The notes under the pieces: generated by a model
Database searches by the model: none
The model's input: the letters and a program-made list of their open reading frames with translations, nothing else
What the model was told of the DNA's origin: nothing
Origin: Pseudoscleropodium purum
Lineage: Eukaryota > Streptophyta > Bryopsida > Hypnales > Brachytheciaceae
Direction of reading: 5' to 3'
Length of the DNA: 64,000 bases
NCBI GenBank assembly: GCA_963969395.1
Contig: OZ017795.1
Location: 27,943,063-28,007,062, forward strand
Program-made: the position numbers and the translations under genes
Shown here: one piece after another, positions 39,580-52,330 of the stretch
Layout: every line of letters begins with the position of its first letter
How positions within the stretch are numbered: the stretch's first letter is position 1

Positions 39580-42500
39580 AACATATAGCTTCCCATTGTT
39601 GTTTCTAGAGGGAGCCTATTCTTATCCTTTTGGATTCTATTGTGGTTCTTGGACTTTCTACATGATTGTCATGGTAATCCAAAAGTTTCCCTTTTAATAG
39701 CAAAATAATGAAGGAATCTTTGCCCATGTGTCTAACCTCAAAATGATGCTACATACACTAAGTGTTCAATGGATGATAGATAATCCTTCTATGTAAGACA
39801 AAAGTGCAAATGTTAATCTGTAGAATTTTGTATGGAAAATAGAGGTCTTGTACAATAGTTTGACCTCCAATGAGTGTCCTTGGTTTTTTTTAAGCAAATG
39901 CTTCACATAGTACTTTAAAGGATGATTTCTATAGTGAAGAGTTTAGTGTTCTAGAACTAAACCACGTAGAGGATTTTTAGAAGTTATAAAATAGTGACTA
40001 TTCAACCCAATTCTACTCCTTTCCAACTCCACTTTGACTCCTTATATAGTTTTATTTACATTAGAATCCAAACAAATGGCATTGGGTAGAGGGCCATTTG
40101 GGGCATACATTTTTTACCTAAAACAAACTCAAATTTAGAACTTGAATAGTTGCTCTTTATGGGTTAGGGTGAATTGACCCCCTTGCTCATCCCTAAAGGA
40201 AAACCCTGAAATTTTTTATTTCCCATGCATGATTAAAATTTCAAATTCTAAATTCATATTTGCAATCAGAGCAACCAAATTAATTAGGAATACTGTAGAA
40301 TATAAATTTCATAGGCACAAAATAGGTTTTTGTTTTTTTTATTTGAATAGTTGCACCCCTTGGAATAATTTTGGGGGACAAGCAAGGTGGTCACTCCACC
40401 TTAACCCTATTTATGCATATGAACAAAAAAAAAATCATAAAGTAGTTGCATAGAAGACACTAAGATGCTTATATTGATGATTTCACCTTGTAATGCTACA
40501 ACAACCAAAATGGTTGATGGATGACTTTCAAAATTCTTGTAGAAATGAAAAATGCACCTATTGAATCATAAATCAAATCTTTTTTGCAAAGTTCCTAGGT
40601 GATTGGTTCCATCCTTTCAGGAATAAGGTGCCACCACCTTAGTTGTAATGAAGTGTATTTCATAGTACTTTGAAATGGGATTCACTCTTCTAAATTGAGG
40701 TAATCTTCTATATGGAATCATTTTTGAACATGAACTTTCATATTTTCTAAAAGCAAAATTCTTGTTGCCAAATTCAATAATGCTTTCACTTCTATATGAG
40801 TTACATTTTAGGAATGGCTTTGCCATGTCAAACTAAAAAGCAACCAAAATGTTCAAGTTCAATATTCAAAACAATTTTTTAAATATCAAAAACTTGCCTC
40901 TATATTTTTCACAAGCTTGCTTGAAATCTACACTAACCAACAGTTCTAATTTTGGTAAATAATTGTAACAAACTTCTATGCTAAATTTTAGAATTCCTTG
41001 TCTCATATATTGGATTTGGTCTATTCTAACATCACACAAGTTCATTTTTTCTATAATCATTGTACCTACAATTCAAATTGATAATTCCTACATTTCAAAT
41101 TGTCACTTATCATGTTGCAAATGATTGAGTGTTATTAAATCTTATGAGCCCCCTTGAAAAATAATTGTATTGCCATTAAAAAGTCCAAAACTATTGGCCA
41201 CTTATAATATAAGGTAATTGCACCTAATTATAATATGTTTTCAACACAATCTCATCTACATCTTGAATAAAATGTAAACCCTCATAACATGAGAGCCAAA
41301 GATTGATTTTGAGAATATATATTTTCAATACTTTAAAAATTTATAGTTTATTTATACATCGTTGGAAAAATGCATGCAAAGATACTCTCAAATCTCTTTT
41401 TGAATTTCCAATAATAAAGAACAAATTATAGAGAATATAACAATGAGAACCAAACTAAAAATGCACATTTAGACAGTATGAAATATTTTTACCTTAAAGA
41501 ATGCATGCACTTCATCATCTCTTTTGCATATTTTCTAATTGAAACAAACTCCCCAATTTTTTTCCCTAAAGTCCTTTAACTATTTCAAAGGGAAAATTAT
41601 TCCAAAACACCCTTCTCTAGAACAATGGCAAATTGTTATTAAATCATCCGTAAATAAATCCTATATGACAAAAGAAATACCCCCCCTAAAACCATGTGGG
41701 GCTTACATTTTTGTTTTTATGTGTTTGAATATACACGACTTTTTTCTAGTATGCCAAATTCTGAGAAGAATTATTTGAATCATAGACAAGCATAGAGACA
41801 CTAATTAGAACTATGGAAGGTGTTAGATAGTTTACAACCATACTTCAATGGCCTTTGACTTACAACAAATCAATTTGCACCCGACTTTGTTTCTTGACAA
41901 AGATTGAAAAATAGGGTCACCTATACATAAAATACTTTGGAGAGGGGCATATTATTCACTATATGGTAAACTTTCTCACTTGTCTCTTTGTTTTTTGCAT
42001 GTCTTAATGTTTATGTTTTTACATTATTATTATTATATCAATATTAAGCTAATAATAATTTATTTTTTAAAATTGCAGTACGTCATTATGCGACATGCAA
42101 GTTACTTCCTGAAACAATATGATAGCCTAGTAGTATGGACCTACCAAAGCATATAAAATAGTCACCATGAACTAAAATGTGCTATCAACATCATACTCAA
42201 CGTGTAGGTGGCAAACACAAAAAGCTCATTGGTCCAAAGATACCAACATTGGTATCAAATTATCACCTACAAGTTTTTAAACAAAAAAATACAAACTTCA
42301 CTACATCCAATTTTGATAGTCTATATGTAGAGCAAGCTGAAACAACCTCCAAAGAAGCTTCATTGAAATCAAGTGCAATTGCCCACACTACAATATGGAG
42401 GGCTAAATGCACTTGCATAGGTAGCAAATAGATACCTAATCTCAACAACCCTTCTATTGACAATATGTCTATACTTTGATGTCAACTACGTTGTCCTAAT

Positions 42501-42890
42501 ATCATAAATTAGAAATTAAAAAAATCTTCTTAGGTGGAAATACACTTCCTATAATTATATTTATTTTGTTTTTGTGATTTATCTTAGAGACTAGTCTTAT
42601 GAGTTATACTTAGAGTTATTCTCAGAGTTCATCTTAGAGTTAATGTTAAAGTTCATCCATCTTAGGGATTGGGTATTTAGGTGGAGAGAACTCCTTAGCT
42701 TAACATTGTTGTCAAGTTAAGTTTTGTGAGTGCTTTTGGAGAAAATTATATATTTTTGCTTTGCTTGGAGATGATGGTTTATCATTTAGTGAAGTCTTTA
42801 TTTCTTCTCTCATGCTTGCACTCTTGGATTCTCCCTTTCTAGAGTGAGAGCCACTTGACTTCATATGTGTAGATGTATAGTTTTCTCACT
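39580..42890. other. Gene-less AT-rich stretch with one dispersed repeat
   Basis: No supportable gene. The part at about 41330-41670 is similar to 46610-46930. Open frames near 41539 and 42177 show no recognisable motif. Confidence 0.45.
41330..41670 (+). repeat. Dispersed repeat, member of a direct pair (with 46610-46930)
   Basis: Shares, in order, TTTTGA(A/T)TTTCCAA, ACC(A/T)AACTAAAA-like, CTTAAAGAATGCAT, TTTCCCTAAAGTC and AAACACCC with 46610-46930, about 5.25 kb away in the same orientation. They could be remains of LTRs, but no TG/CA ends or target duplication were found. Confidence 0.5.
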
Positions 42891-42894
42891 ACTG

Positions 42895-43900
42895 TCGTGT
42901 AAATAAAGATCGTACCATACAACAGATTTAGTGCCATAACTATCACTAAATATGCAATCAAAAACTAAATAAGAATGCATAACAAATATACACTCAAATT
43001 TGAAGGTTATTAGATGAGATTCAGCCTTTGGGAGGGATATGAGTTCCCTTGCATACATCTATATTCCTAGACTTGGCGCAGTGCCCCATAGTAGCTACGT
43101 GATGTGGCACAGCAATTGCCACATTACATTAGAAGATTTTGGGGGCCTTTGGAAGCCTGCCAGTTATCACAACCTATGAATGCAGGGAACAAATTTGATG
43201 CAGCAGAATGATGTGGCTGAGACCTTACCACGTTATTGCCCCCCCCCCCTTCAAATTTTTTTTTCAACTTTTTTTGGCATTTGAAGAATTAAAATTTTTT
43301 TTTTCTGATAGTAGGCCGTTCCCTTTGTTGCAAAGAACAACTACAGGGGATCAAGTCCAAAACAGGCTTCTAGAGCCCCCTAAAATCTTCTAATCAGGGT
43401 TGACGAATCTCTACATCCGCCCGAAAAAGGCGTCCGTAACCCGGACGTCCGTCCGCACGGATGCCAGCAGACGCAGCGTCCCTCCCGCCGTCAGAAGGCG
43501 GACGGGCGGACGGGACAGACGGGCGGGGGCGGACGGGGGTGGACAAGGCGGGGCGAATGGGCGGACGGCATCCGCGAATGTCAACGGACGCTGCGGACAC
43601 AGCGTCCACATCCGGACGTCCCAGACATCCGACCGTCCTGTCAACCGTGCTTCTAATGCTTCTTTTTTTTAATTATAAAAAAAATTCAACTTTTATTTTT
43701 AATTTTAAAAAAGAATTTGACAACGGACGTTCCTAGAGTGTTAGGGGAATAGCACCAAGAATAAGCCCAGATGGCCCTCCAGACCCTCCAAAACACATCT
43801 AATGGTATTTGTTATGCATTCTTATTTAGTTTTTGATTGCATATTTGGTGATAGTTATGGCACTCGATATGTTATGTGCTACAATCTTTATTTACAGGAC
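42895..43900. repeat. ~1-kb region bounded by ~94-bp inverted repeats
   Basis: 42895-42988 and 43806-43900 are reverse complements with roughly 90% identity (TATTTGTTATGCATTC, GATAGTTATGGCACT, TTTATTTACA). They enclose about 800 bp that includes the GC-rich MITE at 43395-43649. Apparent similar small peptides read from the two arms reflect the inverted repeat, not genes. Confidence 0.75.
43387..43657. mobile_element. GC-rich hAT-type MITE with perfect 8-bp target duplication (copy 1)
   Basis: CTTCTAAT at 43387-43394 and again at 43650-43657 flank a 255-bp element (43395-43649). Its ends are CAGGGTTGAC and GTCAACCGTG, inverted over 10 bases with one mismatch. The interior is extremely GC-rich and built from CGGACGG/CCGTCCG words, in sharp contrast to the AT-rich flanks. 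8-bp duplications and CA..TG ends are typical of hAT elements. All six frames across it are open-ish because of composition; none is a credible protein. Confidence 0.85.
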
Positions 43901-45196
43901 GCAAACGATGTTGGCAATTTTTTTGTGAAGGAAAACTTCATTTTGGGGGTCAAAATGGTCAGATTTGTATTGTATTTTAAGACCAATGGCCAAATTTTAC
44001 CAAGATATCACCCAATTTTCATTAAACATTACCAAGCTTCACCTAAGTACTGAAAAAACAACTAGCTCCTCTCCAAAATGAAAAAAATATATTGCATGTT
44101 GCCTCTTGTAAACTCTTTGATGTCAATGTGGATCACACCAGTAACTCGCAAGTTAAATTTAGGATCAATCTAGTTGTCATGGTGTGAGGGTCATAGATTT
44201 GATACAATAACAATAGAATCTCAAAAAAATAGCAAATCTTGTAAATTTAGAGCCCCTTAGCTTAAAGCTAATAGCTTGTGAAGTTAAAGCTAAATATTTG
44301 TACAATGTAGATTACAAAGCTATAAAGTAACAAAATGTATTGTAATAATATCTTCAACATAGGGAATTTCCTTCTACTAATGTCCTTTAGTACTCATCTA
44401 CAACTAACTTTCATATTTTATATCAAATTGACCTGAGGCTATATAGCTAAACCTTTCATTAGCAACAATTAATACGGGTTCTAGTTTCATGTACAATCGT
44501 AAATTTGAGAAGTAAAATTTCTATATATTTTGCTTTGGCAAAGCCAAAAGGCTTGATTAATTATTCTTTAAAACAAGCTCATAGTATTCATAATACTATT
44601 GTTACTTTGTGGCGGAACTATGAAGTGTTTCTCATCCAACTCCAATTGTACAATTTCCATACAATGACTTTTCTAATTTCATTCAATACAATTTAGCATG
44701 TTTCCAGAATTTACATCTTGAAATGGAAGTCATAAAGTTGCACAACTAAGTGTCAAAGGAAACAAACATTCTTGTCTAACAATAATACAATATGAATATT
44801 CAAGCAACCTTAAGGCCCTATATCTAATTCTTCTACAACCTTGTATACAAATGCTACATTAATCAAACAAACAAAGGTAACCTCCAAGCTTTAGGTTACT
44901 AAAAAACTTGATCCCATCTCCTACAACAACCGCTTTAGACCAACAATTGGTCTAGCAATAGAATCTTAGAAGAATAGCAACTAGTATAATTTTAAAGCTC
45001 ATGAACATAAAGCTAGCAACTTCTGAAGTTAAAAGCTACATATTTGCAACATCAATTCAAAGCTTGAGACTTACAATTATACACTCCACTTAGATTGATG
45101 TTGTTTGGATCAAGGTCAAGATGTCACTACATATAAGCATGTTGTATATGCACAAATGAAATGGCTCTAATACTCATTTTGAATTTCAACACCTTC

Positions 45197-45199
<3 letters not shown>

Positions 45200-45233
<34 letters not shown>

Positions 45234-45258
45234 GTGTGTGTGTGTGTGTGTGTGTGTA
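45200..45258. repeat. Compound microsatellite (TA)n-(TG)n
   Basis: About 15 TA units followed, after TC, by about 12 TG units. Confidence 0.95.
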
Positions 45259-46609
45259 CTTACACTATTCATTCCATTGTGCTTCAAAGCATCTTTTGTG
45301 TGGTCTCCAATCTTCCTTGATATAAGAGTAACCAAAGAATTTACTTCTACTTTGGTAGGAATCCAATTGCCATTGTCATCTATTGTATTGAAAGGAAATA
45401 CAAGTTGCACTAAACTTCTAGGTCTCATCTTTGATTTCAAAAAAATTAACCTCTTCAAATGAACATCTGTTCAAATCTCATTCAGGAAATCCATAGTCAC
45501 TCAACATATTTAGAAGAATTGCTAAACAAAAAAAAATTGTCCTATTGACAGACACCTAGCATTTGTGCCAGAAAAAAATATTGACTTACTGCCAAGCATC
45601 ACAGGACAAGTTCAAAGCACTTGCAAAGTGGGACACATGTATAGTACTAATTTACCAGCTGCATGCATTGCACAATGATTGTCCAAGTCATTGGTAATTT
45701 CATTGAAATGATTAGGTTATTGAATAAGTACTCCAACACAACTATAATATCAAGGTCCTATCATGGCCCCACCTTGTTTTTAATGTGAAAGGATAATTAA
45801 ATTACTAGAGAAAAGAACTTGGCTTCAATTTTATTAATTGAGGCTTTGGTACATTGAGTTGAGTGACTATTGATTTACCATCCATTCAAAAACTATGTAG
45901 TTAAAAATGTCATTTTCTCAAGTTTCAAGACTTTGACATTTTATAAAAGAATGGTTGTAAGTTTTCTCAAAGTAAATCTTAGAGGTCTTATGACCCAATC
46001 ATATTTCAATCTACATACACAAAAATTAACCTTTATTTAAATGTAAGTTTTTCTTTTGAGTTTGACTGCTCTAACAAGAATATTTGTGTGGTGTTTTGGA
46101 AGATTTAGTCTAAAGGAAAATCATCAACTTTGTGACTAAGGTTTCAAAAAAATTTAACAATTTCTTCTTTTGAAGGAGTACAGTTACCAAAAGTAAAAAT
46201 ATTTACACCATTTCATTTATGTCTAGAAAATGAAAGCATAAATATTCAATACAATTTCACTCCATTAAGAGTTGAAATGATATAAATCTTGATGTACATA
46301 TATATCATAATATTCACATATCATTAGATTTATAGGATGAAACATACTTGTCTAAAATGTAAACAATAATCAATTTTGTACCATTTACAATATTTTACAT
46401 TGTTGCAATTTGAACGTTTATCTTCAAATATGAACTTAGATTGACAAATTTTGTAACTCAATATAACTTTAAATAATAAGGAATCTTTAATTGAAGACTA
46501 ATGTCTCTCATCTAATGAACAATTTTTTTCATCTACAACATCACACTACATTTAGAGAATTCAGTACATTGACTACATAATTTGATTCGAGGGTCAATGA
46601 GTTGTCTGT

Positions 46610-46930
46610 ACCTTGAGAACACCCTTAGACTTCCTCCCAAAACTGCATGCTTAAGGAATCTAAGTCTCCTTTTGATTTCCAACAATATCTAACAAAAATT
46701 TAGATGAATAAAAATAGAAACCATACTAAAATGATTATTAGACAATTTTAAGTGCAATTATCTTAAAGAATGCATTCACTTTCTTAAATGAGTTGACTTT
46801 GCAAATTTTTCCAATTGAAAAAAAATTAAAAAAAATTTCCCTAAAAGTCTTTTGATTGTTCAAGTCAAAAAATGTTAAACACCCATTTTCATAATGATGT
46901 TAATTGAGGATTTCTAAGTTAATTCTTTGA
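46610..46930 (+). repeat. Dispersed repeat, second member of a direct pair
   Basis: Partner of 41330-41670; see that entry for the shared words. Confidence 0.5.
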
Positions 46931-49900
46931 AGTACACTAGAATCAAAAGGAGGTTAGTTAAAAAATAAACTTAGAATAAGAACTTGAAGTTATTGAGATA
47001 TCACTTTTAGAATAATTTTTTCAATGTGAAAAACAAAGGATATAAGGGAATATTCAATGAAGCAAATTCTATTTTCTAGAAAACAAATAATTATTTGTTA
47101 CAAATGTAGTGAACCCTCTTAAAATTTAGAGTAAAATATGTGATCTAATTACAAGATTGTGATGCTTGAAATTCTAAAACCAAGTTTCTTAAATCATCTA
47201 AAAGATGAAGTTTCATGTTTGGTTTCATCTTTTAAATTTTGTAAGAAACAAAAATATATTAGTCTTAGTGTCTTATAACCTCAAGGAAAAATATCTCATG
47301 TTGAAAAAATAACTTGAAAAATACTACAAAAAAGATATAACAATGAATAATTCATACATTTTTTATCCTTTTTTATAAAAAGTGTCACAATATTGATAAG
47401 AATACTAAATTGTTCATTGAAATATGTGTTAAGTAGAGATAACACAAAAATCAAGGAGTACAAAATTAAAAAGACATAACAAAATTCAAAATCTAATGAT
47501 AAATCTTCTCCACATGTTATGTGATCTAAAATTATATGCTCTCTAATTTTTGTTGAAATAATTGTTTGGAAAATGTTCATTTCAACAAGAGTATTCTACA
47601 AATTGTACTAAAAGACTAGCAATTGGTCTAAATTACTATGTAGGATCCTATGTGGATTGTCTTCTATATAGACCATTTTTTTCATTGGTTTCTAATGATT
47701 GAAGCCAAATAACATTTGGATGCCATTTTTAACCAATTCCATTAAAGAATTTGACATAATTTTGTATGCCACTTTGTATTGTCGTCAAAACTTGTGTATA
47801 CTTAAACAACTTTGGGAGTGATGTCATTTCAACATGATGCCTAAATTAACATTTTATCAAATTCAAAATTAACCTAGATAGTGGATTTCTTGTTTAGCTA
47901 CCAAACAATCTATGCATTTAAATTTTTGAAAGTAGAGGACCATATTGATTTCAACTTTTTAATATATTCCAATACTCTTTGTAGATTTTTAGAATCTCAC
48001 CTATAAGTCTATACATTTAATTTAGGAATCTACCAATTCAAAGTATCTATAGATTATAGTATCCTACATAATCTCTGAAGATTGGAGCAAGAAATGCTTT
48101 ACAAGTACAATGTGTACACTTATTATTTTTCCAATCCATCTTCTTTTAGACAATCAATAGGAGATTTTATTTCTTCTTCTAAAATCCATCAAATCTATTG
48201 GTTAATATGACATTGAGATGTAAATGGTGTTTCAATAAAGTGGTTATCACAACATCTCCCTTATCTTTAATTAATATGACATTTTGGCAAGAATGTCATT
48301 TTGCCATTAAAGAGATTGCACTTATGTCACATGTTTGTCTTGAATATGACATGGAAGTTGTCTTGTCCTATTTGCACACCTTAGAAATATCTAATGGATA
48401 TACCAAAATGTCATTTTAAAACAAGACCATAAGAAAATATGGGTAAAATGTCAATAGACTTAATTTTCCATCTTTTAATAGAAGGGCAATACATTTTCAA
48501 ATACATTTTTAATACATTTCCAACTCAAAGATATAAAATTAGTGGTTCTCCTAATTGCAAAATCCCATCTAATATTTAGTTTACTTATTTGGAATTCTTT
48601 ATTTTTTCTAATTTTATCCCTCCAAATAACTCCACTTTATTGAAATTCAATATATTCTCAAAGTCTTTGGCCTCACTCAACTCATGTAGCATGTAGCCAT
48701 CTTTTTTTTATTTCAAGCTTTTTTCCAATTTGACATGCGCAACATTCAATAATCCTCCAATTTGGCAGCCTCTTTGGATCAACCATACACTCTTTTGATT
48801 TCAAGAATTTCCTATTGAAAATCTCCAAGTGTATACACCATATTATGTTCTACCTCTTAAGAACTCTAACTTCTTTGAAATTTGGAAATTCAAACCTATC
48901 ATATAGACAAGCATATAGATAAGTTTGGGCTTCATATTTAATAAAAGACCTTCCAATTAGATTATTTCTTGGCTCTCTCAAGACTTTCTCCATGATTTAT
49001 TACTCACCAATTAGCGTATATGCTTTGAATTGGATATAATTAGACTAAATTAATAGAAGTTTCATTATGATTGTAACATATTGAAATTGATTTATAGCCA
49101 GCATACATATCTACAAGTACTATCTTTTTAATCCAATCAACACCTTCAACCATCACCAACTTAGGGTCGCTATTTATAAATTCCAAATTGGTACTTGTAC
49201 ATGTATAATATTTACTACTCTTTAATCTCGTGCATATATTGGTATTCCAAACTTTCATGAATGAACATGAATGAACAACTTTGGATTGGCAAAATTTTAC
49301 AATTACAACAATACCATAATTTGTAAATAAACCTACATTACAAATATGGATGAGCTAAATTCCAACTCAAAAATGATATACAATAATATAACAACCAATA
49401 CTGAATACAATTCTATTTTGAACTTGACATACATATACAAAACCTTGGAAAATAATTCTATATATCCATGGAATGATAATCAAATCCAAAATAGGCAATT
49501 ATACATACTTATATTAATTGAAAAAAAAAAAATTCATCCAATTAGGACTCAATTCTCATGCTCTTTAAATAGTGGATGAGTTTACAATCGAAAAAAAAGG
49601 GTCTTAACCTTTTTTGCCCAATTGTCTAAACCACCAATTCTATAATTACATGAATTACCAAATTAGTAAAATCTACGCCCATTAGAAAGTCAGTTGTCGG
49701 CTTGGTTTCATCCATAACCTTGATTAGGACCGCAATACTATTCTTAGGTGGTAGAGTTGCAATATAAACCATTCAAATTGGAAATAAAAATAGCAATCCA
49801 ATTAATGAATTTCTTAAATAAAAATATAAAATGAATCTATTCATTTGGCTAATCCTCAATATTTCTAATTTCATGGTAATACAAAATTGCATCATTAAAC

Positions 49901-49975
49901 TATTTATTCTATTAAATTCAATTAATGTATAGGCATCCAAGACACTAATCAAGGATTAAATAAAAGATATTACAT

Positions 49976-50385
49976 TCAATAACAATATTTTGTTGAAAAG
50001 TCTTTTGGAGAAACAACCAATCCTCTTCCTTTCTTGGCTCCTTGATATACTGTTTCAACAATAGCAATAAACTCTTCCTTATCATTGAGGGCCCAATTTA
50101 TCTTATTGTTGTTGCCTGTTCCAAGGTCAATCATTATATGTTTGTTTCGAAAGAAAAACATGACCGAGCATGGATTATAGAGCTCGTACATAACATTGAA
50201 ATCCTTCACTTCTTTGATATCTACAGAATATATATTGTGGCAAAATTCTTGACTAAATTTGCAATGGAGGCAAGTACTTCATCCATCACCATGCATGTGC
50301 TATCACCATTAAAACCAAACCGAATAATGACAACTTCCTTTGTATCCTCATTGGCAATGGTGTTGTCAACATCTTGAGGAGTGTA
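49976..50385 (-). pseudogene. Frameshifted intronless copy of DIM1/U5-15kD splicing protein (YLS8-like)
   Basis: The minus strand from 50209 reads MYELYNPCSVMFFFRNKHIM, IDLGTGNNNKINWAL and KGRGLVVSPKDFSTKYCY before a stop at 49976-49978. This is the conserved C-terminal part of the thioredoxin-fold DIM1 protein of the U5 snRNP. The upstream part (about 50385-50230) continues the same protein in another frame, with VVIIRFG and CMVMDEVLASIA, so there is a frameshift near 50227 with a stop right after it. The very N-terminus is not recognisable. Absence of introns suggests a retrocopy; no poly(A) tract was seen. Similarity is high enough to make the identity secure, but it is not a working gene. 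Confidence 0.88.
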
Positions 50386-52330
50386 GATATCCAAGTTGGA
50401 GTGAATTTTTTATTTTTTGTGTGAATATTTTGAATTTTTTTGTTATGATTTCGTATGTTTGTTATCCAATTTGGGTGTTTTTGTGTACATTTAAACCGAA
50501 TTGGAAGGGAGTTTAAGTATATTTTTTGGTCTGTAAACCAACTTGGAGTTTGAATGTTCAGTCCAGTTCATTTAAGCCAACTTGGAGTTTGAATGTTCAG
50601 TCTAGTTCATTTAAGCCAAATTGGAATCCAAATTGGAGAAGATGGAGAAGATCCAAGTTGGATGTGATGTATGCTGATGAAGAAACTTCCTAGTAGGTGG
50701 TTATTGACTGGTTTGCGTGAAAGAATTTTAAGTTGGTAGTCAATGGAGAGTTGGTATGTAGAAATTCCAATTAGGATGGTCGCAGTTGTCCAGTTAGATT
50801 GTAGTTAAATAAGTGGGGTCAGTTATGTGTATTTTGGATTTGTGCGGTTCCAAATGGATTGTTGGCAGTTCAGTCATCCTCTCCGAATGGATAACCATCT
50901 AGTTTGGGATTTCCTATTTGGGCTAATTTTGTGTTTATTTTACAGACCGTCTGTTGAATGAAACCCAGTCGTGTTCCAGCCTATCGAGTTGTGTATGTTT
51001 TTTGGTTTTTTTTGCTTTTATGGAAAAATGTTTGATTGCGTGTGTGAATCTTAATTGGAGAGTTGAATTTGTGAGCATGGATGCTTGATATTTTTGAGTC
51101 AGTCTTAGTCGGAGGAAGTGTGATGTGTGCAGGAAGTGTCCAGTTGAATGAAGATAATATTTTCAATTTGAAGAATCAATCTGGGCTACGTTTGTGATAA
51201 TAGAGAGGTTTTAAGGAATATTGATGTATGAGTGTGGCAGTAGTTTCAACCAAATTTAATATTTCCTAGTTGGAGTAAGTGAAACTTGCAGGAGTTAGTT
51301 GTGCATTAGCTTATTAGCTGATGGTTGAGAGAGAAGAAAATAAATTGGAGTGATGTAGTGGAAACCAGAGTAATTCTAATTTGAAATTAGGATGTTAATG
51401 GTGATGAAGAGTAGTTGGGTGGAAGTTGAAGCAATTGGGATTATTAGAAATTAGAAGAAGATTGTATGATGGTTAAGAAGGAGAAGTCCTAGTTGGAAAT
51501 AAGAAGAATGGACTTATTAAATTAGAATCAATTTGGGAAGTTGAAAAATGGATAATTAAGCTGTTAAGCTCAAGTTGTAATAACGGTGATATTTTCACCA
51601 ATTTGGCATAATATGAAGAGAATTATTTGTCAAATTGGTATTCAGTGTTTGTGGGAGATTATTTTGTATTACAAATCAGGAATGAAATCTGTGTAACACA
51701 TGTGATTTATCTTGTCCAATTTGGAGTATTTTATTAAAACTGAAGTTTGATTAATTTCTAAGTTGGAAATTGGTGTCATGACCTGTGGTGTTATTTTAGA
51801 ATCCGAATTGGAGTAATTGATGAGCATGCTTGCAGTGTCAATTTATTCCTATTAGGTGTTGATGATTGAAGGTAGTGATATTTAATATCAATTTCCGAGT
51901 TGGTAAAGAAACTGATTAGTTGCATGATTTGAGAGAATGTGAGAAGAAATGGAGGACCATGAAGCAAAAGTAGTAAATCCCAAGTAGGTGAGAAAAGATC
52001 TTGTTGAGCTGGTGGAAGCTGAAAAGACCAATTTGGAAGACAAGTGCTTTGCCAAGCTGTGGTGTTGCTAAACCAATTTGGAAAAGCTTGAAGATTTGAA
52101 GATCAAATATTAATTGGAAGCTACTATATTCTTTTGTGTCTATTTAAGTGGAGTGTCAAATTGTGTAATTGGACTACCTTGTGAGAATAACCTAGTGATA
52201 AAGGGTAAAGGAGTCTTATTTCTTTTGTCCTTGTGTTTATGTTGCAATGTCCTATTGGGATTAGCTTTGATTAAATTAGAAACAATCCTATTTAAAGGAC
52301 CTCCCTTGGAACGAACATAACTATTAGTTG
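50386..52330. repeat. Stretch dense in a degenerate CCAAnTTGG palindrome
   Basis: About 25 occurrences of words such as CCAATTTGGAG, CCAAGTTGGAG, CCAAATTGGA, CCGAATTGGA and CTAGTTGGA in under 2 kb. A tandem pair of about 41 bp (AACTTGGAGTTTGAATGTTC followed by AGTTCATTTAAGCC) lies at about 50537-50625. No protein can be read. Similar words continue to the left (48750, 49182, 49537). Whether this is a decayed repeat or a protein-binding array is unknown. Confidence 0.5.

Larger units (their letters stand above)
43910..49970. other. Gene-less AT-rich stretch
   Basis: No supportable gene. It contains a direct duplication (about 44205-44310 and 44945-45060, sharing AATAGAATCT, AATAGCAA and AGCTAAATATTTG/AGCTACATATTTG words), the microsatellite at 45200-45258 and the repeat at 46610-46930. 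The rest looks like old, unrecognisable intergenic DNA. Confidence 0.5.

Noticed and set aside
43394..43736. Four overlapping frames at the GC-rich patch
   Set aside because: They exist because GC-rich CGGACGG repeats lack stop codons; the patch is a MITE.
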